Shown here piece after piece: positions 53,914 through 63,907 of a stretch of DNA of 64,000 nucleotides. The stretch is from Amniculibacterium aquaticum (GTDB lineage Bacteria > Bacteroidota > Bacteroidia > Flavobacteriales > Weeksellaceae). The stretch covers positions 37,909-101,908 of the forward strand of contig NZ_REFA01000009.1 in the NCBI RefSeq assembly GCF_003852705.1, written 5' to 3'. Both the position numbers and the translations under genes were made by a program. Below the pieces are notes generated by a model. That model made no database searches. It saw nothing but the letters and a program-made list of their open reading frames with translations, and had not been told where the DNA came from. Every line of letters begins with the position of its first letter. Position 1 is the first letter of the stretch.

Positions 53914-55623
53914 TTAGTGGAAGTTTACATCTTTTAGATTCAGGTAATAGGTGACATTTCCTTTCCAATGATTTTCTTCAACGGTAAACGCAATATCGAA
54001 GGTTTTTGTTTTGAAATCTTCAAAATATTGACCTAACTTAAATCCAACACATTCTATATTCCTGTTGGTTTCAGGATTTGGAATGTAAAATTTTAGATGG
54101 CTGTCGTCTTTGCCCATTTTTTTAATGCTTCCTGTTACGGTTTGGTTTTTAAGCACCAAAATAGGCTTCATGTTGTGCGGACCAAATGGAGCTAACTTTC
54201 TATGAAAATTAAAAAAATCTTTGTTTAGAACTCCAATGTCAACGGCAGAATCTATGGTGACGGTAGGTGTTTTTTGATGTTCCAGAATTTTTTCTGAAAC
54301 CACTTTTTCAAATTTTATTTTAAAATCTTCAAACTTGCTTTTCTCCATGGAAAGTCCTGCAGCTGCGGGATGTCCGCCAAATTTTAAGAAATATTCCGAA
54401 CACATTTCCAAAGCTTCGTGCAAGTCAAAATCGGATACCGATCGTGCCGAGGCTACCATTTCTCCGTTGTTGCCATCGGTAAAGACCAATGTAGGTTTGT
54501 AGTAGGTTTCGGTAAGTCTAGAAGCGACAATGCCTATCACACCTTTGTTCCACTCGGGTTGGTACACCACGGTGGTGAATTTGTCGACTTGTTGGGTTTT
54601 TACAATCTGATTGAGAGCATCTTGTGTCGAGTTCATGTCCAATTCCCGTCTTTCGTCGTTCAGGTTCATGATGTTTTCTACAATTTGCGTGGCGTGTTTC
54701 AGATTGTCGGAAACCATAAGTTCTACCGCTGCTTTTCCGTGAGAAATTCTTCCTGCAGCATTTATTTTTGGGGCAATTTCGAAGACGATATTGGAGATTT
54801 CAAAAGTAGAAAGTTTCTCTTTTGGAATCAATAAACGAAGTCCCAATTTTGGAGTTTTACGCAGGATTTTCAGGCCCATTTTGGCAAAAGCACGGTTCTC
54901 ACCCGTCATCGAAACGATGTCTGCAGCTATGGAGATGGCCAAAAGATCGGTGAGGTCAAAAAGTTCATTTTCCGGAATTTTATACAAGGTATTCAGACCT
55001 TGGCATAGTTTGAAGCCTACACCACAACCCGAAAGTTCCTTGAACGGATAGCGACAATCCACTCTTTTGGGATCCAAAACTGCGGCTGCTTTTGGGATTT
55101 CTTCTCCCGGAAGGTGGTGGTCACAAATGACGAAATCAATGCCAAGCTGATTGGCGTATTCTACTTTGTCAATGGCTTTTATCCCACAATCCAAGGCGAT
55201 AATGAGGCTGTATCCGTTAGCTTTAGCAAAATCAATACCTTCGTTGGAGATGCCATAACCTTCGGCGTTTCTGTCCGGGATGTAGAAGTCCAAATATTTT
55301 TTTTCTACAATCTTGGAAAGATAGAGGTACATGAGAGCCACAGCTGTGGTCCCATCGACATCGTAATCGCCATAGACCAAGATTTTTTCTCCATTTTCAA
55401 TGGCATTGGCAACTCTTTCTACGGCTTTTTGCATGTCGGCCATCAAGAAAGGATTGTGTATGTCTTCCAGTTTTGGTTTGAAAAATTCTCGGGCTTTTTG
55501 GTAGTTGTCGATATTCCTGAGCACTAGGATTTTAGATTCAAAAGTTCCAAAACCAAGTGACGAACTTAGTCTGTCAACGATTTCTTCGTCGGGCTCGGGT
55601 TTGTAGATCCATTTTAAACTCAT
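53914..55623 (-). CDS. recJ: Single-stranded-DNA-specific exonuclease RecJ
   Basis: 569 residues from ATG 55623; an in-frame TTG at 55632 adds three residues and is less likely. RecJ degrades 5' single-stranded DNA in recombination and mismatch repair. DHH phosphoesterase motifs: LVYGDYDVDGTTAVAL (motif I), ICDHHLPGEEIPKA (DHH) and the DHHA1 motif KFGGHPAAAGLSMEKSKF; the OB domain is at the end. First of recJ-nadD-DUF3817. Confidence 0.95.
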   Translation of the reverse strand: MSLKWIYKPEPDEEIVDRLSSSLGFGTFESKILVLRNIDNYQKAREFFKPKLEDIHNPFLMADMQKAVERVANAIENGEKILVYGDYDVDGTTAVALMYLYLSKIVEKKYLDFYIPDRNAEGYGISNEGIDFAKANGYSLIIALDCGIKAIDKVEYANQLGIDFVICDHHLPGEEIPKAAAVLDPKRVDCRYPFKELSGCGVGFKLCQGLNTLYKIPENELFDLTDLLAISIAADIVSMTGENRAFAKMGLKILRKTPKLGLRLLIPKEKLSTFEISNIVFEIAPKINAAGRISHGKAAVELMVSDNLKHATQIVENIMNLNDERRELDMNSTQDALNQIVKTQQVDKFTTVVYQPEWNKGVIGIVASRLTETYYKPTLVFTDGNNGEMVASARSVSDFDLHEALEMCSEYFLKFGGHPAAAGLSMEKSKFEDFKIKFEKVVSEKILEHQKTPTVTIDSAVDIGVLNKDFFNFHRKLAPFGPHNMKPILVLKNQTVTGSIKKMGKDDSHLKFYIPNPETNRNIECVGFKLGQYFEDFKTKTFDIAFTVEENHWKGNVTYYLNLKDVNFH

Positions 55624-55711
55624 AGCCAACAAATTTAATGAAAATTATTGGATTCATGGTGGTGTTTGGGAGAGATAAAGCGTTATTTTTGTTTTGTAAA
55701 TTTGATTTTTT

Positions 55712-56152
55712 ATGAAGAGAAATCTGGCTCAATTGTTTTTTTTGGGATTTCTAAGCAGCTCTTGTTCTTCGCTGGAAACTTCAATGAATATTCTTCCCAA
55801 GTATCCGGTTAATTCCGTGAGAAAAGGAATGGTGCTTCCTGAGGTGGAAAGAGAATTTCAGCAACTCAATTCGACTTATACCCAAAACACAAAAGAATTG
55901 GTGGAGGTGATGATGAATTCTGGTCCGAACGATGAAAAGGTAGCGATTTCCATTGAGAATGCTTCTCCTTGCAATATGGTGGTTGCTGTTTCGGGTAACG
56001 GTCAATTAAAGAAAATCCCTGTTGGTGTTAGTCAAACTCGAGGTTTGGTGGTAAGGAAAGGGCAGTACCGATTGTCCACAAAAGTGTGTTCATCTCTTTA
56101 TGATGAGGTGAAATTGGTCAACGAAACTCTTATTTTAAAACTTGACGAATAA
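55712..56152 (+). CDS. Small exported lipoprotein of unknown function
   Basis: 146 residues. Signal peptide with lipobox-like LSSSC (Cys18). The mature part has an N-terminal helical stretch and a beta domain with ENASPCNMVVAVSGNGQLKKIPVGVSQTRGLVVRKGQYRLSTKVCSSLY; two Cys (about 87 and 127) may pair. I recall similar Chryseobacterium proteins with SPCNMVV-type motifs under a DUF, but cannot name it surely. It lies alone between recJ (divergent) and the ABC-F gene (convergent). Confidence 0.7.
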   Translation: MKRNLAQLFFLGFLSSSCSSLETSMNILPKYPVNSVRKGMVLPEVEREFQQLNSTYTQNTKELVEVMMNSGPNDEKVAISIENASPCNMVVAVSGNGQLKKIPVGVSQTRGLVVRKGQYRLSTKVCSSLYDEVKLVNETLILKLDE

Positions 56153-56178
56153 AAAACCACCTCGCTTAGGAGGTGGTT
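56150..56178 (-). terminator. Terminator of the ABC-F gene
   Basis: On the minus strand AACCACCTC (56178-56170) pairs with GAGGTGGTT (56063-56055 equivalent, at 56155-56163) and runs into TTTTTT. The T-tract is only on this strand, so it serves the gene at 56201. Confidence 0.8.
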
Positions 56179-56200
56179 GAATGTTTATTTTTAATTTGGA

Positions 56201-57892
<1,692 letters not shown>

Positions 57893-57948
57893 TTAATTGG
57901 GTTTTAAGATGTTAAATTACTTTAAGATAAAAATTCACTTTTTTAACA

Positions 57949-57956
57949 TATTTTTG
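57949..57956 (+). promoter_or_regulatory. -7 box directly before smpB
   Basis: TATTTTTG ends 4 bases before the smpB ATG. With the usual Bacteroidetes distance the RNA would start at or next to the ATG, giving a leaderless message. A -33 element is weak. Confidence 0.5.
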
Positions 57957-57960
57957 GACG

Positions 57961-58419
57961 ATGAAAATAGAGAAATCCATCAACATCCTAAATAAAAGAG
58001 CGCGATTCGAATATGAAATTTTAGAAGAAATTGAAGCCGGAATGGTGCTGACCGGTACCGAAATAAAATCGCTGAGATCTTCTAAAGCCTCGATTACAGA
58101 AAGCTTTTGTCAGTTTATTGATGATGAGTTGTACATCATTAATATGATGATTGATGAATATAAATTGGGTACTTTTTATAACCATAAAACAAAAAGGGAA
58201 CGAAAGTTGCTACTGCACAAGCGGGAACTTCAAAAATTCCAAAAAAAGTTAAAAGATGCAGGGAATACCATTGTTCCTTTAAAGTTGTATATCAATGATA
58301 AAGGCAAGGCGAAAATACGAATAGCATTGGCAAGAGGAAAAAAACTTTTTGATAAACGCGAGGCAATTAAAGATAGAGAGAATAAAAGAAATCTTAACAG
58401 ACTGATGAAGAACAGTTAA
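57961..58419 (+). CDS. smpB: SsrA-binding protein SmpB
   Basis: 152 residues. SmpB binds tmRNA and brings it to stalled ribosomes. The OB-fold core is clear: NILNKRARFEYEILEEIEAGMVLTGTEIKSLRSSKASITESFC, then HKTKRERKLLLHKRELQKF and the tail LARGKKLFDKREAIKDRENKRNLNRLMKN that mimics the anticodon stem. The start agrees with the family. No tmRNA gene is in the window. Confidence 0.97.
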   Translation: MKIEKSINILNKRARFEYEILEEIEAGMVLTGTEIKSLRSSKASITESFCQFIDDELYIINMMIDEYKLGTFYNHKTKRERKLLLHKRELQKFQKKLKDAGNTIVPLKLYINDKGKAKIRIALARGKKLFDKREAIKDRENKRNLNRLMKNS

Positions 58420-58436
58420 AAAAATCTTAATAAAAC

Positions 58437-58468
58437 TTTGCGCATAAAGAAAAATTATATTTATTTTG
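58437..58468 (+). promoter_or_regulatory. Promoter of the OmpA-family gene
   Basis: TTTG (58437-58440), 20-base spacer, TTATTTTG (58461-58468), one base from the -7 consensus. Predicted leader of about 25 bases. Confidence 0.6.
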
Positions 58469-58497
58469 CATTAATAATTATCTAATCATTTAATTCT

Positions 58498-59967
58498 ATG
58501 AAAAATCTAAAATTAGGAATTTCAGCATTGGCACTTACAATTGCCTCTTCTGTTTTCGCTCAAACGACCAATAATCCTTGGTTAATCGGGGTTGGTGCGC
58601 ACGGAGTGAATCATGTAGCTGTAAAAGGTAACGATTTTGGAGGAACTTTGACTAACTTCAAGCAAGTGTTCCACATGAACAATTATACCATTACACCTCC
58701 ATTGTCAAAATTAACTGTTGCTAGAAACTTGAACAAATATTTAGTTCTAGACTGGCAAACGACAGTAGGAAATGTAGACAACAAGAGATTCGGTATGGGC
58801 AAAGAGTTCATGTTGAATACAGGTCTTGGTTTGCAATTTAAAATCAACGGATTCTGGAATGAAGAATCTTGGTTTGATCCGTATTTGAGAGTAGGTGCAG
58901 GGTACCTAAGACACGATTATACTGGTCTTACTTTCCCAAGAACAGACATCAATGGAGAATACTATTCTTCTGCTAATGGAGAAGGTGATTTAGTTGGAAA
59001 AGCCAACTTCTTTACTGCAACAGGTGGTATTGGATCTAACTTCTGGTTGACTAAAAACTTTGGTCTTAATCTACAAGGAGATTATGTGTCCACTCCAGGA
59101 GACAAGTCTGATGTTGCTAATTTCTGGCAAGCTTCTGCATCTTTAATGTTCAGATTCGGACAAAGAGATAGAGACCACGATGGTATCCTAGATAAAGACG
59201 ATGAGTGTCCAGATACTCCAGGTCTTAAAGAATTCAAAGGTTGTCCTGATACCGACGGTGACGGAATCCGTGACCTAGACGATAAATGTCCTGAAGTTGC
59301 AGGTCCAGTAGAAAACCAAGGTTGTCCTTGGCCAGATACTGACAATGACGGAATCTTGGATAAAGACGATGCTTGTCCTGAAGTTGCAGGTCCAGTAGAA
59401 AACCAAGGTTGTCCTTGGCCAGATACTGACAATGACGGAATCTTGGATAAAGACGATGCTTGTCCTACTGTACCAGGTCTTCCTGAATACAACGGTTGTC
59501 CAAAACCTAAAACAGTAACTGCTACTGAAACAACTGAAGCTCTTAAGAATATTTTCTTCAACTTCAACAAAGCGACTCTTAGACCAGAATCTGAAGTTAA
59601 ATTGGATGCTGCTGCTAAAATCCTTAAAACTGATGGTGGTAACTACCTAATCACAGGTGCTACCGACAAAAAAGGAAGCGATGTGTACAACTTGAGATTG
59701 TCTAGAGAAAGAGCTGCTGCTGTTGTTGCAGGTCTAGAAGCTAGAGGTGTTAATGCTGCTAACCTTAAATCTGTAGGTGTTGGTGAGCAATTGGCTACTG
59801 TTTCTGAAAAAGCTTCTGATGCTGAAAGAATGGTTGACAGAAAAGTAATCGTTACAGCAATCGAAGATCAAGCGAAATGGGATGCACTTCCTAAGCACGA
59901 TGTTGAAGCTAAAAAAGCTCCAGCTAAAAAAGCTCCAGCTAAAAAAGCAACTAAAAAGAAAAAATAA
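58498..59967 (+). CDS. OmpA-family outer-membrane protein with thrombospondin type 3 repeats
   Basis: 489 residues. Signal peptide 1-21 (cut after VFA). N-terminal beta-barrel to about 215. Then calcium-binding thrombospondin type 3 repeats (DRDHDGILDKDDECP, DTDGDGIRDLDDKCP, two DTDNDGILDKDDACP) to about 335, and an OmpA C-terminal peptidoglycan-binding domain (about 345-455, with NFNKATLRPESEVKLDAAAKIL and RLSRERAAAVVAGLEARGV). The end is a Lys/Ala/Pro tail. It links the outer membrane to the wall. Highly favoured codons suggest abundance. Confidence 0.94.
   Translation: MKNLKLGISALALTIASSVFAQTTNNPWLIGVGAHGVNHVAVKGNDFGGTLTNFKQVFHMNNYTITPPLSKLTVARNLNKYLVLDWQTTVGNVDNKRFGMGKEFMLNTGLGLQFKINGFWNEESWFDPYLRVGAGYLRHDYTGLTFPRTDINGEYYSSANGEGDLVGKANFFTATGGIGSNFWLTKNFGLNLQGDYVSTPGDKSDVANFWQASASLMFRFGQRDRDHDGILDKDDECPDTPGLKEFKGCPDTDGDGIRDLDDKCPEVAGPVENQGCPWPDTDNDGILDKDDACPEVAGPVENQGCPWPDTDNDGILDKDDACPTVPGLPEYNGCPKPKTVTATETTEALKNIFFNFNKATLRPESEVKLDAAAKILKTDGGNYLITGATDKKGSDVYNLRLSRERAAAVVAGLEARGVNAANLKSVGVGEQLATVSEKASDAERMVDRKVIVTAIEDQAKWDALPKHDVEAKKAPAKKAPAKKATKKKK
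59290..59463 (+). repeat. 87-bp exact tandem repeat in the OmpA-family gene
   Basis: 59290-59376 and 59377-59463 are identical over the whole 87 bases (29 codons: a thrombospondin type 3 unit with PEVAGPVENQGCPWPDTDND). Frame is kept, so repeat number can change the linker length without breaking the gene. Confidence 0.9.
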
Positions 59968-59986
59968 TAAATTTTTCTAAATAATT

Positions 59987-60017
59987 AACGCTCTCAGCAA
60001 TGAGAGCGTTTTTTTAT
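59987..60017 (+). terminator. Terminator after the OmpA-family gene
   Basis: AACGCTCTCA (59987-59996), loop GCAA, TGAGAGCGTT (60001-60010), then a T-run. Confidence 0.95.
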
Positions 60018-60031
60018 TTTCCTAAAATGAT

Positions 60032-60039
60032 TATTTTTG
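60032..60039 (+). promoter_or_regulatory. -7 box of the yebC gene
   Basis: TATTTTTG matches TAnnTTTG and lies 18 bases before the ATG at 60058. The upstream element falls in the T-run of the preceding terminator. Confidence 0.5.
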
Positions 60040-60057
60040 CATACAAAATTTTAAACT

Positions 60058-60801
60058 ATGGGTCGCGCATTTGAATATAGAAAAGCTTCCAAAATGGCCA
60101 GATGGGACAAAATGGCCAAAACATTTTCAAAAATAGGAAAAGATATCGCCTTGGCCGTTAAGGCCGGTGGTCCAGATCCAGAATCCAATCCCGCTCTTAG
60201 ACGATGCATACAAAATGCCAAAGGGGCAAACATGCCAAAAGATAATGTGGAAAGAGCCATCAAAAAAGCCTCAGGTGCCGATGCGGAAAATTATGAAGAA
60301 ATTACCTACGAAGGATACGGGCAAGGTGGTGTGGCATTTTTTGTGGAATGTACAACCAACAACCCAACAAGAACCGTGGCCAATGTAAGAGCTGTATTCA
60401 ATAAATTTGACGGTAATCTTGGAAAAAACGGAGAGTTGGCTTTCATCTTTGACCGAAAAGGAATTTTTACTCTGGATCGTACGCTGGTAACTATGCCTTG
60501 GGACGATTTTGAAATGGAAATGATCGACGGAGGAGCTGAGGAAATAGATAGCGATGATGAAGAAATCATGATTACCACAGCTTTTGAAGATTTCGGAACA
60601 TTGTCCCACAAACTTCATGAAATGGGATTAGAAGCCAAGTCTGCTGAATTGCAAAGAATTCCGAACAATACAAAAGAAGTGAACTTGGATCAGTTCAAAG
60701 CCAATATGAAAATGTTGGAACGCTTTGAAGACGATGACGATGTACAAAATGTATATCACAACATGGAAATTACCGATGAGTTAATGGAGTCATTCACATA
60801 A
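60058..60801 (+). CDS. YebC/PmpR family protein
   Basis: 247 residues, the usual size. Family members were called transcription regulators; some (YebC/TACO1) are now known to help ribosomes through polyproline stretches. Motifs: MGRAFEYRKASKMARWDKMAKTFSKIGKDIALAVKAGGPDPESNPALRRCIQNAKGANMPKDNVERAIKKASG at the start and ECTTNNPTRTVANVRAVFNKFDGNLGKNGELAFIFDRKG in the middle. It follows the OmpA terminator and is single. The tail (DDDDVQNVYHNMEI) is typical. Confidence 0.94.
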   Translation: MGRAFEYRKASKMARWDKMAKTFSKIGKDIALAVKAGGPDPESNPALRRCIQNAKGANMPKDNVERAIKKASGADAENYEEITYEGYGQGGVAFFVECTTNNPTRTVANVRAVFNKFDGNLGKNGELAFIFDRKGIFTLDRTLVTMPWDDFEMEMIDGGAEEIDSDDEEIMITTAFEDFGTLSHKLHEMGLEAKSAELQRIPNNTKEVNLDQFKANMKMLERFEDDDDVQNVYHNMEITDELMESFT

Positions 60802-61117
60802 AAAAAAGAACCATGAGTAAAAAAATCTCGTGGTTTTTATAGTTAATCACTATTGTCCGATAAAAAATTATGAGGGTTTTTCTTTTGAAATTGCCCTCAT
60901 TTGTTTATGGTAGCTTTGCAGTGACAAAACCTGATCGCTACTATGAAAAAAAAATGCATATTTTTTGGTATATCGGTTTTGGGAAAGCAAATTTCTATTA
61001 TTGATGATTACATCATCCTTGCAAATAAGTTGAGAAAAGAAAATAGAGTAAAGATAAAATTCAAACTATCAATCGTCTAATTCCTTATAACTTATTGTTA
61101 AATATTTGTTGGTACTT
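60802..61117. other. Gene-poor degenerate stretch before the repeated cassettes
   Basis: About 315 AT-rich bases after yebC. The only frame of note is 60943-61080, 45 codons (MKKKCIFFGISVLGKQISII at its start), which matches no family I know and lacks a clear ribosome site. A CAGTGAC heptamer at 60919 also occurs inverted near 63877, but this is too short to claim an element end. I otherwise see nothing. Confidence 0.4.
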
Positions 61118-61467
61118 ATTAAAAAAAACTATATTCTTCTTGCTTTTTGTCTTCTACTTTCCCATGTCAAAGCACAAAGCAACGCAACTATTCAGCAAAC
61201 AGAAAATATACCGAATTGGTCTAATTTGTTATACAATTTAGACACCTCCAAATAATTTCCGGGTTTTTAATTGATAAAGTAACCACTTTTGCTAACATTA
61301 TCAACTACAATACAACAGAAATAAATATTTCTAATCGTTCGCATTTTAACCAAGCGTTAAGCGAATTGTACAGAGCTTCCGACCAAACAAGGTTTGTAAG
61401 TTTATCAGAATTAAAAAATAGAACAGAAGCTACCACCCATACTATAAACAATTACTACTCAATATAA
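61118..61467 (+). pseudogene. Decayed copy of the secreted protein at 62168
   Basis: The DNA is nearly the same as 62168 onward for about 300 bases, but the ATG is ATT, and one base is missing near 61250 so that a TAA (61253-61255) closes the frame after 45 codons. Beyond the deletion the original frame resumes (HFNQALSELYRASDQTRFVSLSELKNR) and ends at 61467, about 80 codons short of the intact gene. It is the first unit of the repeated array. Confidence 0.85.
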
Positions 61468-61520
61468 ACCCCATTTACAAAAATTGTACATTTGAAATAT
61501 TAATTTTATAACCAATAGAT

Positions 61521-62120
61521 ATGAAAACAATAATTTACATCCTCTCTTTAATAACGCTAATGAGTTGTAGCAGAGATAGTGAAAACACAAAAAACCCAAC
61601 ATTTACTTTGCCCCCCGAAACTCAAGTGGGAGCAAATACATTTGGCGTAACCATTAATGGCAAAGTCTACATACCCAGAGACCCAACTGGTGTTAGCGTA
61701 GGACCAACAGCAAAGGGTATGATTTTTTGGGGAACTTCTGATAACTCTTGGAATGAAATTGAAGTTGTTGATGGAGCTAGTTCTGTGGGTTTTAAAATGA
61801 TTATTCATTTGCAAAATTTTTATAATTTGGGAATTGGAGAATATATTTTAAAACAAAGTAATTTTCAAAATGGAATAGATAGTACTCCAAATAACCATAT
61901 TTATTTTAAAATTTGGGATAGTAACATTAGTAACTATGCGTATTATGGATCGATTGAAAATCAAGGAAAAATTAACAATACTCGTCATTCTAACGGAATA
62001 ATTTCAGGAAATTTTTCAGGGAAATTTGTTAGATATGATAATCCAAATGAGTCTATAACGATTACAGATGGAAGGTTTGATATAAATACTGTTACCTTAT
62101 CAAATCATCCATTTCCATAA
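61521..62120 (+). CDS. Lipoprotein, paralogue A of the tandem array
   Basis: 199 residues, no family name. Lipoprotein signal, Cys16 in LMSCSRDS. The mature part is beta-rich: GANTFGVTINGKVYIPRDPTGVSVGPTAKG, then GFKMIIHLQN, GIGEYILKQSNFQNGIDS, IYFKIWDSNISNYAYYGSIEN and a conserved end DGRFDINTVTLSNHPFP. The paralogue at 62692 has almost the same first ~50 residues and differs mostly in the middle. Each follows a copy (here decayed) of the secreted protein. Likely surface-exposed; role unknown. Confidence 0.78.
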   Translation: MKTIIYILSLITLMSCSRDSENTKNPTFTLPPETQVGANTFGVTINGKVYIPRDPTGVSVGPTAKGMIFWGTSDNSWNEIEVVDGASSVGFKMIIHLQNFYNLGIGEYILKQSNFQNGIDSTPNNHIYFKIWDSNISNYAYYGSIENQGKINNTRHSNGIISGNFSGKFVRYDNPNESITITDGRFDINTVTLSNHPFP

Positions 62121-62167
62121 AAAATACAAATACTCTTTTTACAAAACTTTATACTAATTTCACAAAT

Positions 62168-62695
62168 ATGAAAAAACTTTTTATTCTTCTTGCTTTTTAT
62201 CTTCAGCTATCGCATGTAGTCGCACAAGGCAACGCAACTATCCAGCAAACAGAAAATATTCCTAATTGGCCTAATTTGTTATCCAATTTAGACACTTCTC
62301 AAATAACTTCCGGGGTTTTAATAGATAAAGTAACCACTTTTGCTAACATTATCAACTACAATACAACAGAAATAAATATTTCTAATAGTTCGCATTTTAA
62401 CCAAGCGTTAAGCGAATTGTACAGAGCTTCCGACCAAACAAGGTTTGTAAGTTTATCAGAATTAAAAAATAGAACTACATCAACCACTGCTAATAATTCG
62501 GTTGATATAGGCATTATTAATACTACATTCCATAAACTCAATTTTAACGAAGAAAATCCTTCTGCCGGAGGGATAACTTACAATGAAACCACCTCAAAAT
62601 ATGTTGCCGTTTCGGGAAGAGCTTATGACTACAATAATGCAAAAGACACCAATTTTCTTACTATCTTTAAACGACCTAAATACAATATATTATGA
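62168..62695 (+). CDS. Secreted protein of the tandem array, most complete copy
   Basis: 175 residues. Signal peptide 1-20 (cut after VVAQ). The mature part has NATIQQTENIPNWPNLLSNLDTSQIT and helical, Asn/Thr-rich sequence, ending GRAYDYNNAKDTNFLTIFKRPKYNIL. Its stop overlaps the ATG of the next lipoprotein gene (ATGA), so the two are translationally coupled. Shorter copies are at 61118 (decayed) and 63734 (cut off). It may itself be a trimmed form of a longer protein. No function known. Confidence 0.72.
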   Translation: MKKLFILLAFYLQLSHVVAQGNATIQQTENIPNWPNLLSNLDTSQITSGVLIDKVTTFANIINYNTTEINISNSSHFNQALSELYRASDQTRFVSLSELKNRTTSTTANNSVDIGIINTTFHKLNFNEENPSAGGITYNETTSKYVAVSGRAYDYNNAKDTNFLTIFKRPKYNIL

Positions 62696-63303
62696 AAACA
62701 GTAATTTACATCCTATCGTTTATAACTCTTATGAGTTGTAGCAGAGATAGTGAAAATACAAAAAATCCTACGATTACATTGCCAGCCGAAACACAAGTGG
62801 GTGCTAATACTTTTGGCGTAACAATTAATGGTAAAGTCTATATACCCAGAGACCCAACCGGTGTTAGCGTAGGACCAACTGCAAAGGGAGTAATATTTTG
62901 GAGGTCACCTGATCTTCAACATACCTATGATGAGCTTGAAATTAAAGACGGTGCGAGTTCCACAGGATTTAAAATGATAATTCATTTGCAAAATTTATTT
63001 CAAATAGGTCAAGGAGAATATATTTTAAAACAAAGTAATTTTCATAATGGAATAGATAGCATTCCTTTTAATCATATTTATTTTAAAATTTGGGACAGTA
63101 ATATTAGTAATTATGCGTATTATGGCTCTATTGAAAATCTTGGCTCAATAAATGTAACAAGATATGATTTTGCTAATAGAATTTTTTCTGGAAATTTTTC
63201 AGGGAAATTTGTTAGATATGACAATCCCAACGATTATATTATTATAACCGATGGGAGGTTTGATATTAATTGGAATACTATACAAAACCACCCATTTCCA
63301 TAA
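62692..63303 (+). CDS. Lipoprotein, paralogue B of the tandem array
   Basis: 203 residues. Signal MKTVIYILSFITLMSC with Cys16. Close paralogue of the protein at 61521: the first ~50 residues and the end (YDNPNDYIIITDGRFDIN...NHPFP) are nearly the same, while the part around 55-85 (FWRSPDLQHTYDELEIKDG) and the loop after SIENLG differ. The start is coupled to the gene before it by a 4-base overlap. Two near-identical units with local differences suggest duplication followed by diversification or conversion. Confidence 0.78.
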   Translation: MKTVIYILSFITLMSCSRDSENTKNPTITLPAETQVGANTFGVTINGKVYIPRDPTGVSVGPTAKGVIFWRSPDLQHTYDELEIKDGASSTGFKMIIHLQNLFQIGQGEYILKQSNFHNGIDSIPFNHIYFKIWDSNISNYAYYGSIENLGSINVTRYDFANRIFSGNFSGKFVRYDNPNDYIIITDGRFDINWNTIQNHPFP

Positions 63304-63314
63304 ACATCCAAATT

Positions 63315-63668
63315 ATGAAAAAAATAATCTCTTTTTGTCTTATTTGGCTGCTCATTTTTACTTCTTGTGTTACTACAAAAGTGAATTCCAGCAATAAAAA
63401 TAACTATTCCGTTCTGAAAGAAAACAAAACATACATAATCAAAACTAAAAGCAAAGGTAATATCAGACAGTTTATATTTAAGAATTCTACTGGCAACAGC
63501 ATAATTGGAGTGTATCAAAACAAAGAACTACAGATTAGCAAAGATGATATTTTAAAAATCAATAAACTCAGTTTAGGAAAAACAATCCCGGTTGTTTTTG
63601 TAGGCTTATTAATTGGTGGTTTTTCAATTTATATGACAAACAGTCCTGTTTTTTTTAATACAAACTAA
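63315..63668 (+). CDS. Small lipoprotein with a C-terminal membrane span
   Basis: 117 residues from ATG 63315. Lipobox FTSC with Cys18; a basic, Lys/Asn-rich middle (KENKTYIIKTKSKGNIRQFIFKNS); a hydrophobic span at about 93-108 (TIPVVFVGLLIGGFSIYM). No family recognised. It is 11 bases after lipoprotein B and may belong to its operon. A longer in-frame reading from 63270 would overlap that gene and is not needed. Confidence 0.65.
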   Translation: MKKIISFCLIWLLIFTSCVTTKVNSSNKNNYSVLKENKTYIIKTKSKGNIRQFIFKNSTGNSIIGVYQNKELQISKDDILKINKLSLGKTIPVVFVGLLIGGFSIYMTNSPVFFNTN

Positions 63669-63733
63669 CAAAAATAAATGAGATAACGATAATTACCTCT
63701 CAAATTAAAAAGTAACCTAACAAATTAAAAATC

Positions 63734-63907
63734 ATGAAAAAAATCTATATTCTTCTTGCTTTTTGTTTTCTACTTTCCCATGTCAAAGCACAAGGCAATC
63801 CAACAATACAGCAAACAGAAAATATTCCTAATTGGTCAAATATGCTATCCGATTTAGACACCTCTCAAATAACGAGGTCACTGAAAAACCATCTTCATTT
63901 TGAATAA
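63734..63907 (+). pseudogene. Third copy of the secreted-protein gene, cut off
   Basis: Residues 1-46 match the gene at 62168 (signal peptide, then NPTIQQTENIPNWSNMLSDLDTSQIT). Homology stops at base 63873, and the frame runs into RSLKNHLHFE and a stop. So the 3' part was replaced by foreign DNA beginning GAGGTCACTGAAAAACC. Confidence 0.8.

Noticed and set aside
59082..59570. A 162-codon minus-strand frame opposite the thrombospondin repeats
   Set aside because: Its Ser/Pro repeats are simply the reverse reading of the DTDNDG repeats in the OmpA-family gene.
60915..63885. CAGTGAC at 60919 and inverted near 63877 as ends of one transposon
   Set aside because: Seven matching bases are expected by chance in 3 kb; flanks do not match further.
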